Assembly (NCBI RefSeq): GCF_001717955.1
Contig: NZ_CP014168.1
Location: 4,681,501 to 4,745,500 of the forward strand
Length of the DNA stretch: 64,000 nucleotides
Source: Sphingomonas panacis
GTDB lineage: Bacteria > Pseudomonadota > Alphaproteobacteria > Sphingomonadales > Sphingomonadaceae
Direction: 5' to 3'
Part shown: one piece after another, positions 46,488 through 57,278 of the stretch
How the letters are laid out: the number at the start of each line of letters is the position of its first letter
How positions within the stretch are numbered: the stretch's first letter is position 1
The notes under the pieces: generated by a model
Database searches by the model: none
What the model was told of the DNA's origin: nothing
Seen by the model: only the letters and a program-made list of their open reading frames with translations
Position numbers and translations under genes: made by a program

Positions 46488-48062
46488 CTATTCCGCCGCT
46501 TGCGCGAGCGCCGCGTCCTTCCACACCAGCACCGGCTTGCGCGCCGCCTGCGTCTCGTCAAGGCGGCTGCGGGGCGCGAAATGGGGTGCGGTCTTGAGGC
46601 TGATGTCGCCCGTCTTCGCGCGTTCGGCCACCGAGCGCAGCGCGGCGACGAACTGGTCGATACCGGCCTTGCTCTCGGTTTCGGTCGGTTCGACCAGCAT
46701 CGCGCCGTGGACGACGAGCGGGAAATAGACCGTCATCGGGTGGAAGCCCTCGTCGATCAGCCCCTTGGCCACGTCGAGCGTCGAGAAGCCTTCGGGGAAG
46801 CCATCGTCCGAGAACAAAGCCTCGTGCATGCACGGCCCCGATGCCGCGAAGGGCGCGGACAGTGTGCCCTCCAGGCTGCGCAGGATGTAATTGGCGTTGA
46901 GCACGGCATCCTCGGCGACTTGCTTCAGGCCATCCGCGCCGTGGCTGAGGATGTAGGTGAGCGCGCGCGTGAACATGCCCATCTGGCCGTGGAACGCGAC
47001 CATCCGGCCGAAACTCTGCGGGTGATCGTCACCAGCGGTCTCTTCCTCGACCAGCGCGAAATGGCCGTCGGCGTGCTTGGCGACGAACGGCAGCGGGCCG
47101 AACGGCGACAATGCTTCGGACAGCACCACCGGCCCCGAGCCGGGGCCGCCGCCGCCGTGCGGGGTCGAGAAGGTCTTGTGCAGGTTGATGTGCATCGCGT
47201 CGATGCCGAGATCGCCGGGGCGAACCTTGCCGACGATCGCGTTGAAGTTGGCGCCGTCGCAATAGACGAAGGCACCGACCGCGTGGACCGCGTCCGAGAT
47301 CGTCTTCATGTCGCGTTCGAACAGGCCGCAGGTGTTGGGGTTGGTGATCATCACCGCAGCAACATCCGGGCCGAGCCGGGCGATCAGCGCGGCGCTGTCG
47401 ACTCGGCCTGCGTCGGTGGCGGGGATGTTCTCGACCGTGTAGCCGGCGAACGCGGCGGTCGCCGGGTTGGTGCCGTGCGCGCTTTCGGGAACGAGGATGA
47501 CCTTGCGGTGCCCCTCGCCCTTCGCTTCCAGCGCGGCCTTGATCGCGAGGATGCCACAAAGCTCGCCGTGCGCGCCCGCCTTGGGGCTCATCGCGACGCC
47601 GTGCATGCCGGTGAGCGTGATGAGCCACACCGCGAGTTCCTGGATGACGCCAAGCGCGCCCTGCACGGTGTCGACCGGCTGGAGCGGGTGAACGTCGGCG
47701 AAGCCGGGCAGCCGTGCGATCTTCTCGTTGAGGCGCGGATTGTGCTTCATCGTACACGAACCGAGCGGGAACAGCCCGAGGTCGATCGCGTAATTCTGCC
47801 GGCTGAGGCGGGTGTAATGCCGCATCGCCTCCGGCTCGGACAGGCCGGGCAGGCCAATCGCGGTGGTGCGTTCGAGAGTGCCGAGGCGCGGCTTGCCGGC
47901 GGGCGGCTCGGCGAGATCGACGCCGGTGGTGAGCGTCGAGCCGACCTCGAAGATCAGCGGCTCTTCGAGCATCAGCGCGCGGTTGCCGGTGACGGTGGCG
48001 GGCGCTGCGTTGGCGGCGGTCTCAGGACGCTCGGGGCGCCAGCCGGCGGGATTGATGCTCAT
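46488..48062 (-). CDS. gcvPB: Glycine dehydrogenase (decarboxylating) subunit 2 (524 aa)
   Basis: PLP-containing half of the two-subunit P protein of the glycine cleavage system. The PLP-binding Lys lies in [17 protein letters not shown], with [16 protein letters not shown] and [12 protein letters not shown] also conserved. The two-gene form is normal for this lineage and is not a broken single gcvP. ATG 48062 overlaps the gcvPA stop (ATGA). Works with GcvPA, GcvH and GcvT encoded just upstream. Confidence 0.97.
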   Translation of the reverse strand: MSINPAGWRPERPETAANAAPATVTGNRALMLEEPLIFEVGSTLTTGVDLAEPPAGKPRLGTLERTTAIGLPGLSEPEAMRHYTRLSRQNYAIDLGLFPLGSCTMKHNPRLNEKIARLPGFADVHPLQPVDTVQGALGVIQELAVWLITLTGMHGVAMSPKAGAHGELCGILAIKAALEAKGEGHRKVILVPESAHGTNPATAAFAGYTVENIPATDAGRVDSAALIARLGPDVAAVMITNPNTCGLFERDMKTISDAVHAVGAFVYCDGANFNAIVGKVRPGDLGIDAMHINLHKTFSTPHGGGGPGSGPVVLSEALSPFGPLPFVAKHADGHFALVEEETAGDDHPQSFGRMVAFHGQMGMFTRALTYILSHGADGLKQVAEDAVLNANYILRSLEGTLSAPFAASGPCMHEALFSDDGFPEGFSTLDVAKGLIDEGFHPMTVYFPLVVHGAMLVEPTETESKAGIDQFVAALRSVAERAKTGDISLKTAPHFAPRSRLDETQAARKPVLVWKDAALAQAAE

Positions 48063-49417
48063 GCCAGTTCCTCCGCGAGCGCCTGGGCCAGCGCTTCGAC
48101 ATCGTCTTCGGTGGTGGTTTCGGTGACGGCGACGACGAGGCCGTTCGCCAGCGCCCCCTCGCCCGGATAGAGCCGCCCGAGCGACACGCCGGCAAGAATG
48201 CCGCGATCGGCGAGCGCGCGCACGACGGGCCGCGCTTCCTTGGCTAACTTCAACGTGAACTCATTGAAGAAGCTGGTGTTGACCAGTTCGACGCCGGGCA
48301 CTTCGGCGAGCCGGTCGGCCGCCGAAGCGGCACCGAGATGGTTGAGATCGGCGAGCCGCCGCAGCCCGGCTTCGCCCAGCAACGTCATGTGCGCCGACAT
48401 CGCCAGCGCGCACAGCACCGAGGAGGTGCAGATGTTCGACGTCGCCTTTTCGCGGCGGATGTGCTGCTCGCGGGTGGAGAGCGTCAGCACGAAGCCGCGC
48501 TTGCCCTCGGCATCGACGGTCTCGCCGCATAGGCGGCCGGGCATCTGGCGGACATATTTGTCCTTGCAGCCGAACAGGCCGACATACGGCCCGCCGAACT
48601 GGAGCCCGACGCCGAGCGACTGGCCCTCGCCGACGACGATATCCGCGTCCATCTCGCCGGGCGAGCGGATCGCGCCCAAGGCGACCGGCTCGGTGACGAC
48701 CGCGACGAGCAGCGCCTTGTTGGCGTGGCACGCCTCGGCGAGCGCCGAGAGATCGGCGATACGGCCGAGAATGTCGGGATATTGAACGACCACGCACGAT
48801 GTCTCGCCGTCGATCTTGGCGATCAGCGAGTCGATGCCGAAATCGTCATCGAGCGTCGGCGCCGCGGTATCGAGTGCGTCGCCGGTGTATTTCGCCATCG
48901 TCTTCGCGACCGAGACGTAATGCCGGTGAAGGCCCGGCGAGAGGATCGCCTTGGCGCGCTTGGTGATGCGCCGCGCCATGCCGATCGCTTCCCAGCACGC
49001 GGTCGAGCCGTCGTACATAGAGGCGTTGGCGACATCGGTGCCGAGCAGCCGCGCGACCTGAGTCTGGAACTCGAACATCACCTGCAACGTGCCCTGCGCG
49101 ATCTCGGGCTGGTACGGCGTATAGGCGGTTAGGAATTCGCCGCGCTGGATGATGTGATCGACGCTCGCCGGCACGTGATGCCGGTACGCGCCGCAGCCGA
49201 GGAAGAACGGCACCTGCCCCGCCACCGTGTTGCGCGCGGCGAGCGCGCTCATGTGGCGTTCGACCGCCATTTCGCTGGCGTGCATCGGCAGGCCGGCGAT
49301 CGGCCCCGACAGGCGCGCGGCCTCGGGCACGTCGACGAACAGGTCATCGATCGAGGACGCGCCGACGACGCTGAGCATCGCCTGGCGATCGGGGTCGGTT
49401 AACGGCAGGTAGCGCAT
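48059..49417 (-). CDS. gcvPA: Glycine dehydrogenase (decarboxylating) subunit 1 (452 aa)
   Basis: Partner half of the P protein, fold-type I without the PLP Lys. Family pattern: [62 protein letters not shown] and the C-terminal [18 protein letters not shown]. With GcvPB it decarboxylates glycine and loads the aminomethyl group on GcvH lipoyl-lysine. It is separated from gcvH by about 130 bases containing a long inverted repeat. Confidence 0.97.
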   Translation of the reverse strand: MRYLPLTDPDRQAMLSVVGASSIDDLFVDVPEAARLSGPIAGLPMHASEMAVERHMSALAARNTVAGQVPFFLGCGAYRHHVPASVDHIIQRGEFLTAYTPYQPEIAQGTLQVMFEFQTQVARLLGTDVANASMYDGSTACWEAIGMARRITKRAKAILSPGLHRHYVSVAKTMAKYTGDALDTAAPTLDDDFGIDSLIAKIDGETSCVVVQYPDILGRIADLSALAEACHANKALLVAVVTEPVALGAIRSPGEMDADIVVGEGQSLGVGLQFGGPYVGLFGCKDKYVRQMPGRLCGETVDAEGKRGFVLTLSTREQHIRREKATSNICTSSVLCALAMSAHMTLLGEAGLRRLADLNHLGAASAADRLAEVPGVELVNTSFFNEFTLKLAKEARPVVRALADRGILAGVSLGRLYPGEGALANGLVVAVTETTTEDDVEALAQALAEELA

Positions 49418-49429
49418 TCTGGCAATCTC

Positions 49430-49532
49430 CCCCCTCCCTGCAAGGGAGGGGTCGGGGGTGGGTTGGCCTGCGAGGGACGGTCACGCCAGCCTACTGGCCG
49501 ACCCACCCCAACCCCTCCCTTGCAGGGAGGGG
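49430..49532. repeat. Long inverted repeat, family D, inside the gcv operon
   Basis: Arms of about 32 bases: one starts CCCCTCCCTGCAAGGGAGGG and runs to GGTGGGT, the other starts ACCCACCCCAACCCCTCCCT and ends GGGAGGGG. Each arm is itself a hairpin. It lies between gcvH and gcvPA, which read through it on the minus strand, so it may tune distal expression. Confidence 0.85.
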
Positions 49533-49549
49533 CTTATCTTTCGGCGCGG

Positions 49550-49921
49550 TTACTGCTTCGCGACGAACGCCGCGTAAGCCGTTTCATCCATCAGGCTGGA
49601 CAGTTCGGAAGGGTCGCTCAGCGTCAGCTTGAAGAACCAGCCCTGCCCTTCGGCATCCTCGTTGACGAGCGCCGGATTGTCGGCGAGCGCGGGATTGCCT
49701 TCGGTCACGGTGCCGGACACCGGCGCGTACACGTCGGACGCGGCCTTGACGCTCTCGACCACGGCGGCGTCGCCGCCCTTGGTCAGCGCCTTGCCGGCCT
49801 CGGGCACATCGACGAACACGATGTCGCCGAGTTGTCCTTGCGCGAATTCGGAGATGCCGACCGTGCCGGTATCGCCCTCGACATCGACCCACTCATGATC
49901 TTCGGTGAAATAGCGGCTCAT
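49550..49921 (-). CDS. gcvH: Glycine cleavage system H protein (123 aa)
   Basis: Lipoylated carrier that shuttles the aminomethyl group between P, T and L proteins. The lipoyl Lys is K59 in [17 protein letters not shown]; the N-terminus [13 protein letters not shown] and the hybrid-barrel fold features ([12 protein letters not shown]) are typical. Length matches. It follows gcvT by 15 bases. Confidence 0.98.
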   Translation of the reverse strand: MSRYFTEDHEWVDVEGDTGTVGISEFAQGQLGDIVFVDVPEAGKALTKGGDAAVVESVKAASDVYAPVSGTVTEGNPALADNPALVNEDAEGQGWFFKLTLSDPSELSSLMDETAYAAFVAKQ

Positions 49922-49936
49922 GGCACGGGCCTCCTG

Positions 49937-51097
49937 TTAGCGGACGTAGCGGTGGGGAACGAACGGCATCGCGGTGACGGTCGCGTGATGGACCTTGCCG
50001 CGCTGCGAAAGCTGGATTCGGGTGCCGGTTGCGGCGAGCGCGGCGGGCACATAGGCCATCGCGATCGGCGCATTGAGGCTGGGCGCGAACCCGCCCGAGG
50101 TCACGCGGCCGACTTCGCCGCCAGCCGCGTCGAGCACGGCGGCGCCTTCGCGCACCGGCTGGCGACCTTCGACGCGCAAGCCGACGCGCTTGACCGCAGG
50201 GCCGCCCTCGCGCTCGGCGAGGATGCGGGTCGCGCCGGGGAAACTGGCTTCCTCGCGGCGGCGCTTAGACAGCGCGAAGCCAAGATCGGCGACCACCGGC
50301 GTGATCGTCTCGTCGAGATCATGGCCGTAGAGCGGCAAACCCGCCTCCAGCCGCAGCGAATCGCGCGCGCCGAGGCCGATCGGCTTGACCTCGGGCTGAG
50401 CGCACAGCGCGTCGGCGAGCGCCTCGACATATTCGCCGTCGATCGAAATCTCGAAACCGTCCTCGCCGGTATAGCCCGAACGGCCGATCCACAGCGGCTT
50501 GCCGTCCCATTCGAACGGCGCGGCGGTCATGAAAACCAGATCGCGCACGCCCGGCACCAGCCGCGCGAGCGCATCGACCGCCTTCGGCCCTTGGAGCGCG
50601 AGCAGCGCCTGATCTTCCATGTGGTTGATGAGCACGTCCTCGGGCAGTTTATCGAGGAAATAGGCGATATCATCGAACTTGGTCGCGCCGTTGACGACCA
50701 TGTACAGGCCCTGCACGTCGAACGGGTTTTCGTCGGGCAGCCGCGTGACCATCAGATCGTCGAGGATCCCGCCGTCCTCGGCGAGCAGCAGCGAGTAGCG
50801 CTGGCGGCCGGGCTTCAACCCGGCGATGTCGCCCGGCAGGACGCTTTCGAGCGCGCCGTCGAGATCGGCGCCATCCTCGGTGCGGAACAAAAGCTGGCCC
50901 ATGTGGCTGACGTCGAACAGCCCCGCCGAGTCGCGCACCCACAGATGCTCGGGCATCACGCCTTCATACTGGACGGGCATATGATAGCCGGCGAACTCGA
51001 CCATGCGGCCACCGCGCGCGCGGTGCCACGCGTCGAGCGGCAGCGAGAGGATGGCGGGTTCTTCGCCGGTATCGTCGATCAAATCTGCTTCGCTCAT
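49937..51097 (-). CDS. gcvT: Glycine cleavage system T protein, aminomethyltransferase (386 aa)
   Basis: Moves the one-carbon unit from the H protein to tetrahydrofolate and releases ammonia. Family features: MVEFAGYHMPVQY, LFDVSHMGQ, GYTGEDGFEISIDGE and LGARDSLRLEAGLPLYG. Start ATG 51097 (MSEADLIDD) is preferred since GGAG stands six to seven bases upstream; in-frame extension to 51175 would run into the riboswitch. First gene of the operon, about 66 bases downstream of the riboswitch. Confidence 0.97.
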   Translation of the reverse strand: MSEADLIDDTGEEPAILSLPLDAWHRARGGRMVEFAGYHMPVQYEGVMPEHLWVRDSAGLFDVSHMGQLLFRTEDGADLDGALESVLPGDIAGLKPGRQRYSLLLAEDGGILDDLMVTRLPDENPFDVQGLYMVVNGATKFDDIAYFLDKLPEDVLINHMEDQALLALQGPKAVDALARLVPGVRDLVFMTAAPFEWDGKPLWIGRSGYTGEDGFEISIDGEYVEALADALCAQPEVKPIGLGARDSLRLEAGLPLYGHDLDETITPVVADLGFALSKRRREEASFPGATRILAEREGGPAVKRVGLRVEGRQPVREGAAVLDAAGGEVGRVTSGGFAPSLNAPIAMAYVPAALAATGTRIQLSQRGKVHHATVTAMPFVPHRYVR

Positions 51098-51163
51098 ACC
51101 GGTCTCCATGCATAGGTCTGACGGCGAACACGGCGCGCACGCATGCCCGCCACGGTTCACCGC

Positions 51164-51352
51164 CCCCTCTGTCACGGAACCTGAGAGCTTTCACCATCCG
51201 AACGACCGGATGATTTACCCCTTCGGTGGGCCGCGCAAGACGTGCGCAGCCGCTTTCCAGAGCGTCGATTCGGCCGGCACGGTCCACTTTGCCTGAGAGA
51301 TTCCGGGGCGGTTGCTCCTTCGGCGGCGGGTCTCCCCGCACTCTCCCGTGCC
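51164..51352 (-). ncRNA. Tandem glycine riboswitch
   Basis: Two gcvT-type aptamers in a row in the gcvT leader. On the minus strand aptamer I (51352 to 51276) is closed by GGCACGG/CCGTGCC and contains GGGAGAGT, CCGAAGGAGCAA and AATCTCTCAGGCAAA. Aptamer II (about 51270 to 51164) contains CTCTGGAAAGCGG, CACCGAAGGGGTAA, a CATCCG hairpin, AAAGCTCTCAGG and ends in GACAGAGGGG. The short linker and order match known cooperative glycine riboswitches, which turn on glycine cleavage genes when glycine binds. The expression platform is not obvious; it could act on translation, since the gcvT ribosome site lies about 60 bases on. Confidence 0.95.
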
Positions 51353-51462
51353 TGCCCATGCCGGTTGCCCGGCATCGACGGGCTCGGTGTGACGCGGTGC
51401 AGCAACGGTGTCAATCGGAGTCGGTGTAGCGTGTGTGAAATAGCCGCGTGTCAGCGACCCGA

Positions 51463-51538
51463 GCCGTTCGTGTCGAAGGACGTCGAGACACAGCGTAGCG
51501 CGTGAGGCACGTCCCTCGACTTCGCTCGGGACGAGCGG
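51463..51538. repeat. Palindromic intergenic repeat, family C
   Basis: Arms GAGCCGTTCGTGTCGAAGGA and CCTCGACTTCGCTCGGGACG with mismatches. It lies between the riboswitch and the convergent-facing lipoprotein gene end; the remaining 51353-51594 shows no gene. Confidence 0.75.
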
Positions 51539-51594
51539 ATTGGTAAGGGGGGTACAGTCCCCTCGCCTTACCTCGCCCCCTTCGGCCCCTCGCC

Positions 51595-52251
51595 TCAGCG
51601 AGTCGCGTTGTACTTGAGCTGATCGTCGGTGAGCTGGAAGCCGACCAGCGCCTCGAAGGTGGCGCGGGCGACCGCCTGACGGATGTCGGGGCGGGTCAGC
51701 GGGTCGGTGGCGGCATCCTGATCGCCGGCCTTGCGCTTCTCGGTCAGCTTGGCGCGGACGTCCTTGGGCAAGGTCGCCGCCGAGCGATCGACGCTGGCGC
51801 CGCCGGTTCCGCTCGTGCTCGCGCGCAGGCTGCCCGCGTCGAAGTGCAACGTGACATGGCCGATGCGCTTGGCGACGACGGCGGTGCCGCCCTGCATCAC
51901 CGCGACGAAGAACGGCAGCGTCACGTCGCGCGCACCCTCGGCACTGGCACGGCGGGCGCGCACGTCGAATGTGACGTTGGTGGCGATGTTCTCGGTCTGG
52001 TCGTTACAGGTCGAACGGACGTTGGTGAGCGAAGCCACGACATCGATCGCCTTCGCATCACGGCTCTGCGGCGGGTTGAAGAGCGTGATGTCGCCCGTCG
52101 CGGCCGGCACGGCGACCGTCGGACACGCCGATCGGATCGCGGAGATGCCGCCGGTCTCATCGAAATCGCCGACCGTGGAGCACCCGCCGAGCCCTCCGAC
52201 CAGCAGCGTCAGGAGAGCGGGAGCGGCGAATTTGCGGCCTGTCAGGAACAT
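51595..52251 (-). CDS. Hypothetical lipoprotein (218 aa)
   Basis: Signal peptide with lipobox LGGC (LLTLLVGGLGGCSTVGD), so attached to a membrane by its N-terminal Cys. The mature part is a beta-rich domain: DITLFNPPQSRDAKAIDVVA, NIATNVTFDVRARR, GRVTLHF-like KRIGHVTLHFDAG, and a charged C-terminal helix ending in LTDDQLKYNATR. No family recognised beyond a general alphaproteobacterial lipoprotein. Divergent from ispH; start ATG 52251 with AAGG upstream. Confidence 0.8.
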   Translation of the reverse strand: MFLTGRKFAAPALLTLLVGGLGGCSTVGDFDETGGISAIRSACPTVAVPAATGDITLFNPPQSRDAKAIDVVASLTNVRSTCNDQTENIATNVTFDVRARRASAEGARDVTLPFFVAVMQGGTAVVAKRIGHVTLHFDAGSLRASTSGTGGASVDRSAATLPKDVRAKLTEKRKAGDQDAATDPLTRPDIRQAVARATFEALVGFQLTDDQLKYNATR

Positions 52252-52366
52252 ACGCACCTTAGTCACGAAGGAAGGGGCCGCAGCTTGTGATCGCCCGGCC
52301 CCAATGGCATGGCACCATAGGAAGCGGCTTCCGCCCGTGCAAGCAATCGCGTAGAGGGTTCCGGTA

Positions 52367-53323
52367 ATGAGCATCTCCAGCAAACCCCGGCTCGAACTCG
52401 TGATCGCCGCTCCGCGCGGCTTCTGCGCGGGTGTCGATCGTGCCATCCAGATCGTCGAACTCGCGATCGAGAAACACGGCGCACCGGTCTACGTCCGCCA
52501 CGAGATCGTCCACAACAAGCATGTCGTGGACGCGTTGAAGGCGAAGGGCGCGGTATTCGTCGAGGAGCTGGACGAGGTTCCCGATCAGGCGCCGGTGGTG
52601 TTCTCCGCGCATGGCGTGCCCAAATCGGTGCCCGCCGAGGCGACCGTGCGCGGACTGTCGTGGCTCGATGCGACCTGCCCTTTGGTGTCGAAGGTCCATC
52701 GTCAGGCCGAGCGGCATGTCGCCAGCGGCCGCCATATCGTCTTCATCGGCCATGCCGGCCACCCCGAGGTGATCGGCACGCTCGGCCAGGTTCCGCCGGG
52801 CGCGATGTCGCTGCTCGAAACCTGCGCGGACGTGGCGGCGTTCGAGCCGGCCGATCCCGACAATCTCGCCTTCCTCACCCAGACCACGCTTTCGGTCGAT
52901 GACACGGCGGAGATCGTCGCGGCGCTGAAGGCGAAATTTCCGACCATCCAGGGGCCGCGCGGCGAGGACATTTGCTACGCCACGTCGAACCGGCAGGAAG
53001 CGGTGAAGGCGATCGCGCAGGATTGCGACGCGATGCTGGTGATCGGCGCATATAATTCGTCCAATTCGGTGCGGCTGGTCGAGGTGTCACGGCGCCAGGG
53101 TACGCCGGCGCAGTTGATCCCCAGCGCGGAGGAACTCGATTTCTCCTTCCTCGACGGGGTGAAGACGCTCGGCATCAGCGCCGGCGCATCGGCGCCCGAG
53201 GTGCTGGTGCGCGATCTCGTCGCCAAGCTCGCCGAGCGCTACGACATCGTCGAGCGCGAGGTCGAGACGACGCGCGAGACGATCGCCTTCAAGCTGCCGC
53301 GCGGCCTCGAAGCCGCCGCATAA
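52367..53323 (+). CDS. ispH: 4-hydroxy-3-methylbut-2-enyl diphosphate reductase (318 aa)
   Basis: Last step of the MEP isoprenoid pathway, making IPP and DMAPP. The [4Fe-4S] cluster Cys residues are seen in [25 protein letters not shown] and [13 protein letters not shown]; the substrate-site pattern [14 protein letters not shown] and [11 protein letters not shown] are also present. Length matches. Followed by repeat family B and then thrB. Confidence 0.98.
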   Translation: MSISSKPRLELVIAAPRGFCAGVDRAIQIVELAIEKHGAPVYVRHEIVHNKHVVDALKAKGAVFVEELDEVPDQAPVVFSAHGVPKSVPAEATVRGLSWLDATCPLVSKVHRQAERHVASGRHIVFIGHAGHPEVIGTLGQVPPGAMSLLETCADVAAFEPADPDNLAFLTQTTLSVDDTAEIVAALKAKFPTIQGPRGEDICYATSNRQEAVKAIAQDCDAMLVIGAYNSSNSVRLVEVSRRQGTPAQLIPSAEELDFSFLDGVKTLGISAGASAPEVLVRDLVAKLAERYDIVEREVETTRETIAFKLPRGLEAAA

Positions 53324-53340
53324 TGGTTTTTTCAATGCCG

Positions 53341-53417
53341 TTCTCCCGCGAAAGCGGGAACCCAGAGCCAAGCAGCGTCGCGTTCGCGGCTCTGGCCCCC
53401 CGCGTGCGCGGGGGAAC
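53341..53417. repeat. Palindromic intergenic repeat, family B
   Basis: Outer arms TTCTCCCGCGAAAGCGGGAA and CCCCGCGTGCGCGGGGGAA with inner AGAGCCA/GGCTCT pairing. Same family as 8733-8816. Lies between ispH and thrB on the same strand. Confidence 0.8.
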
Positions 53418-53445
53418 GGCTTGCTGCAAGCACCGGTAGTTTCCC

Positions 53446-54405
53446 ATGGCCGTCTATACCCAGGTGTCAGCCGAAGCGCTGGCCGCTTTCCTGTCGCGCT
53501 ATGAGTGCGGCGAGCTGATCTCGGCCAAGGGCATTGCCGAGGGGGTGGAGAACACCAACTACCTTGTCGACACCACCGCCGACCGCTTCATCCTGACGCT
53601 TTACGAAAAGCGAGTCGCGGCGGACGACCTCCCGTTCTTCATGGCGTTGCTCGAACATCTCGCCGCCAAGGGTCTGAATGTGCCGCCGGCGATCAAGGAT
53701 CGCAGCGGAGTTGCGATTCAGGCGCTTGAGGGGCGTCCGGCGTGCCTCATCAAATTCCTGTCGGGCGTGTCGGTCTCACATCCTACGCCGACGCAGGCCG
53801 AAGCGGCGGGTCGGGCGATGGCCGAGATGCACGCGGCGGTGCGCGACTTCACGGGCATGCGCGACAATTCGATGGGCGTGGCGAGCTGGCGCCCGCTGTT
53901 CGAGCGGTGCGGGCGCAGCCTCGATCAGATCGCGCCCGGCCTGTACGACGATCTCGGCCATGCGCTCGACGTGGTGACGGCGGGCTGGCCCGATGCGGGG
54001 TTCGACCGGATCGCGATTCATGCCGATCTGTTCCCGGACAATGTGCTGATGCTCGGCGACACGGTGTCGGGACTGATCGACTTCTATTTCGCCAGCACGG
54101 ACCTGCGCCTCTACGATCTCGCGATCATGCACACCGCCTGGAGCTTCGATGCGACCGGCGAGACCTATCACGCCGCGATCGGCGACGCGCTGATTCGCGG
54201 CTATGAAAGCCACTTTCCGCTCCAGCCGTTCGAGCGCGCCGCGTTCGACACGCTGGCGAGCGGCGCGTGCATCCGCTTTGCTTTATCGCGCGCGTGGGAC
54301 TGGCTCAACACGCCGGCCGACGCGCTCGTTACCCGCAAAGACCCGCTCGCCTATCTGCGCCGGCTCGCACATTATAACTCCTCGCTGGTGACACACGTAC
54401 AATGA
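53446..54405 (+). CDS. thrB: Homoserine kinase, APH-fold type (319 aa)
   Basis: Phosphorylates homoserine in threonine synthesis. It belongs to the aminoglycoside-phosphotransferase-like ThrB found in alphaproteobacteria and Pseudomonas, not the GHMP kinase type. Catalytic loop [10 protein letters not shown] (Asp and Asn) and metal Asp in GLIDFYFA; N-terminal [12 protein letters not shown] is the nucleotide-binding part. Stop overlaps the rnhA start by ATGA. thrB-rnhA coupling is common in this group. Confidence 0.95.
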   Translation: MAVYTQVSAEALAAFLSRYECGELISAKGIAEGVENTNYLVDTTADRFILTLYEKRVAADDLPFFMALLEHLAAKGLNVPPAIKDRSGVAIQALEGRPACLIKFLSGVSVSHPTPTQAEAAGRAMAEMHAAVRDFTGMRDNSMGVASWRPLFERCGRSLDQIAPGLYDDLGHALDVVTAGWPDAGFDRIAIHADLFPDNVLMLGDTVSGLIDFYFASTDLRLYDLAIMHTAWSFDATGETYHAAIGDALIRGYESHFPLQPFERAAFDTLASGACIRFALSRAWDWLNTPADALVTRKDPLAYLRRLAHYNSSLVTHVQ

Positions 54406-54854
54406 GCGAACTCGACAAGGTTGAAATCTTCACCGACGGCGCGTGCAAGGGCAATCCCGGTCCCGGCGGCTGGGGCGTGGTGCTGCGCATGGGCACCTCC
54501 GAAAAGGAGCTTTCCGGCGGCGAAACGCTCACCACCAACAACCGCATGGAAATGACCGCGGCCATCGAGGGGCTGAAGGCGCTGACCCGGCCATGCAACG
54601 TCGTGCTGGCGACCGACAGCCGCTACGTGATGGACGGGCTGACCAAGTGGATCAAAGGCTGGCAGAAGAACGGCTGGAAGACCGCCGACAAGAAGCCGGT
54701 CAAGAATGCCGATCTGTGGCAGGAAATGCTCGCCGTCGCCAAGCCGCACCGGATCGAGTGGCAATGGGTGAAGGGACACGCCGGCCACCCCGAGAACGAA
54801 CGCGCCGACAAACTCGCGAGCGACGCCGCGGTGAGTGCCGGCCGGCGGGGTTAA
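54402..54854 (+). CDS. rnhA: Ribonuclease HI (150 aa)
   Basis: Cleaves RNA in RNA-DNA hybrids. Catalytic carboxylates are Asp in [15 protein letters not shown], Glu in [11 protein letters not shown], Asp in [11 protein letters not shown] and Asp in NERADKLAS; the basic protrusion [16 protein letters not shown] is present. Length as in E. coli. Its start overlaps thrB; about 95 bases separate it from purL. Confidence 0.98.
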   Translation: MSELDKVEIFTDGACKGNPGPGGWGVVLRMGTSEKELSGGETLTTNNRMEMTAAIEGLKALTRPCNVVLATDSRYVMDGLTKWIKGWQKNGWKTADKKPVKNADLWQEMLAVAKPHRIEWQWVKGHAGHPENERADKLASDAAVSAGRRG

Positions 54855-54949
54855 GCGCCCCTCCCTCCATCTGCGGATATCGCGCGCGTGACGAACGGGA
54901 TTGCGCGATGATGGTGACGAACCCGCCGCGCCTCGCTATGGCGCACGCC

Positions 54950-57181
54950 ATGAGCCAGATCACCCCCGAGATCGTCGCCCAGCACGGGCTGTCCGAAGAC
55001 GAATATGCCCGCGTCCTGAAGGCGCTCGGCCGCGAGCCCAACCTCACCGAACTCGGCATCTTCTCGGTGATGTGGTCGGAGCATTGCAGCTACAAATCGA
55101 GCCGAATCCACCTCAAGAAGCTGCCGACCACCGGCCCGCAGGTGATCTGCGGCCCCGGCGAGAATGCCGGCGTGGTCGATATCGGCGATGGCCAGGCGGC
55201 GATCTTCAAGATGGAGTCGCACAACCACCCGTCGTACATCGAACCCTATCAGGGCGCCGCGACCGGCGTCGGCGGCATTCTGCGGGACGTGTTCACGATG
55301 GGCGCGCGGCCGATCGCGAATCTCAACGCGCTGCGCTTCGGCTCGCCCGATCACCCCAAGACGCGCCACCTGATCGCGGGCGTGGTCCACGGTATCGGCG
55401 GCTACGGCAATTGCGTCGGCGTGCCGACGGTCGGCGGCGAGGTCAATTTCCACAAGGCGTATGACGGCAACATCCTCGTCAACGCGATGACGGTCGGCAT
55501 CGCCGATACCGACAAGATCTTCTATTCGGCGGCGAGCGGCATCGGCAATTCGATCGTCTATGTCGGATCGAAGACCGGGCGCGACGGCATCCACGGCGCG
55601 ACGATGGCCTCGGCCGATTTCGGCGAGGATTCGGATGCCAAGCGCCCGACCGTCCAGGTCGGCGATCCCTTCACCGAGAAATTGCTGATCGAGGCGTGCC
55701 TCGAACTGATGGCTTCGGACGCGATCGTCGCGATTCAGGACATGGGCGCGGCGGGCCTCACCTCTTCCTCGGTCGAGATGGCGAGCAAGGGCGGGGTTGG
55801 CATCGAACTCAACATGAACGCGGTGCCGCAGCGCGAAACCGGCATGACACCCTATGAGATGATGCTGAGCGAAAGCCAGGAGCGCATGCTCATGGTGCTC
55901 AAGCCCGGCCGCGAGGATTTTGCCGAGGCGATCTTCCGCAAGTGGGAACTGGATTTCGCGGTGATCGGCACGGTGACCGATACCGGGCGGATGGTGCTGA
56001 CCTTCAACGACGAGACGGTGTGCGACATTCCGCTCGCGCCGCTCGCCGACGAGGCGCCGCTGTACGACCGCCCTTCGGTGAGCCGCGAGGACTATAAGGC
56101 ATGGGCCGGCGTGAAGCCGCTCGACGACATGCCGACCACCACCGACATTTGCGGCGATCTGCTCAAGCTGATGGCCTCGCCCGACATCGCCTCGCGGCGG
56201 TGGATCTGGGAGCAATACGACACGCAGGTCGGCGGCGACACCGTGCAGCGCCCCGGCGGCGATGCGGCGGTGGTGCGAGTCCACGGCACGCAGAAGGGCA
56301 TCGCGATCAGCACCGACTGCACGCCGCGGTATTGCTATGCCGACCCCTATGAGGGCGGCAAGCAGGCGATCGCGGAATGCTATCGCAACCTCTCGGCGGT
56401 CGGCGCGCTGCCGCTGGCGGTGACGAACTGCCTCAACTTCGCCAATCCGCAGCGCCCCGAGATCATGGCGCAGATCACCGGTTGCCTCGACGGCATGAGC
56501 GATGCCTGCCGCGCGCTCGACTTCCCGATCGTGAGCGGCAACGTCTCGCTCTACAACGAATCGAAGGCGACCGGCGGCGGCTCGGCGATTTTGCCGACGC
56601 CGGCGATCGGCGGGATCGGGCTGCTCAAGGACTGGTCGAAATCGGCGACGATCGGCTTCAAGGGTACAGGCGACGTGATCGTGCTGATCGGCAGCCGCTC
56701 GGGCCATCTCGGCCAGTCGTTGTGGCTGCGCGAGCTTCATGGCCGCGAGGACGGCAGCCCGCCGCCAGTCGATCTCGATGCCGAGCGCGCTGCCGGCACG
56801 TTCGTGCGCGACGCGATCCGCGCCGGCGCGTTGACCGCGGTGCATGACGTCTCCGACGGCGGCGTGGCGGTGACGGTCGCCGAGATGGCGCTGGCTGGCG
56901 GCTATGGCGCGATGCTCAATGCGCCGCTGCCCTGCGGTGTCGCCTGCGCCTTGTTCGGCGAGGATCAGGGGCTGTACGTCGCGACCGTCGCCGACCATCT
57001 GCTGATGGAGACATTGAAGCGCGGTTATGCCGCCGGAGTCGAAATCGAGCGAATCGGACGGACGATCGCCGATCGGATCATCTTCGAACTGCCCGACAAC
57101 GATCATGTCGTGACGCTCGCCGATCTGCGCACCGCGCACGAAGGCTTCTTCCCGGCGCTAATGGGGGATGTGATCGCCTGA
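54950..57181 (+). CDS. purL: Phosphoribosylformylglycinamidine synthase subunit PurL (743 aa)
   Basis: Synthetase subunit of the three-part FGAM synthase (with PurQ and PurS, not in the window), using ammonia delivered by PurQ in purine synthesis. Catalytic region [44 protein letters not shown] and the C-terminal [16 protein letters not shown] match the small PurL form. Start by homology at ATG 54950 ([14 protein letters not shown]); in-frame ATGs at 54908, 54911 and 54938 cannot be excluded and none has a clear ribosome site. Confidence 0.96.
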   Translation: MSQITPEIVAQHGLSEDEYARVLKALGREPNLTELGIFSVMWSEHCSYKSSRIHLKKLPTTGPQVICGPGENAGVVDIGDGQAAIFKMESHNHPSYIEPYQGAATGVGGILRDVFTMGARPIANLNALRFGSPDHPKTRHLIAGVVHGIGGYGNCVGVPTVGGEVNFHKAYDGNILVNAMTVGIADTDKIFYSAASGIGNSIVYVGSKTGRDGIHGATMASADFGEDSDAKRPTVQVGDPFTEKLLIEACLELMASDAIVAIQDMGAAGLTSSSVEMASKGGVGIELNMNAVPQRETGMTPYEMMLSESQERMLMVLKPGREDFAEAIFRKWELDFAVIGTVTDTGRMVLTFNDETVCDIPLAPLADEAPLYDRPSVSREDYKAWAGVKPLDDMPTTTDICGDLLKLMASPDIASRRWIWEQYDTQVGGDTVQRPGGDAAVVRVHGTQKGIAISTDCTPRYCYADPYEGGKQAIAECYRNLSAVGALPLAVTNCLNFANPQRPEIMAQITGCLDGMSDACRALDFPIVSGNVSLYNESKATGGGSAILPTPAIGGIGLLKDWSKSATIGFKGTGDVIVLIGSRSGHLGQSLWLRELHGREDGSPPPVDLDAERAAGTFVRDAIRAGALTAVHDVSDGGVAVTVAEMALAGGYGAMLNAPLPCGVACALFGEDQGLYVATVADHLLMETLKRGYAAGVEIERIGRTIADRIIFELPDNDHVVTLADLRTAHEGFFPALMGDVIA

Positions 57182-57278
57182 TGTTCGGGCGAATCGCGGC
57201 CCCAACACTCCGGCCGGGCGTTTACCGGGGCGAGGCGCGCGCATATCCTTGCCGCGCGCTAACGATCGAGGTCGCGGC

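Noticed and set aside
46464-48170. A 568-codon open frame opposite gcvPB
   Set aside because: Antisense shadow, same reason.
46488-49417. A broken glycine decarboxylase split by a frameshift
   Set aside because: gcvPA and gcvPB are the normal two-gene form; each half is full length and the junction is a clean ATGA overlap.
54851-57139. A 762-codon open frame opposite purL
   Set aside because: Antisense shadow of a certain gene, with no recognisable domain.
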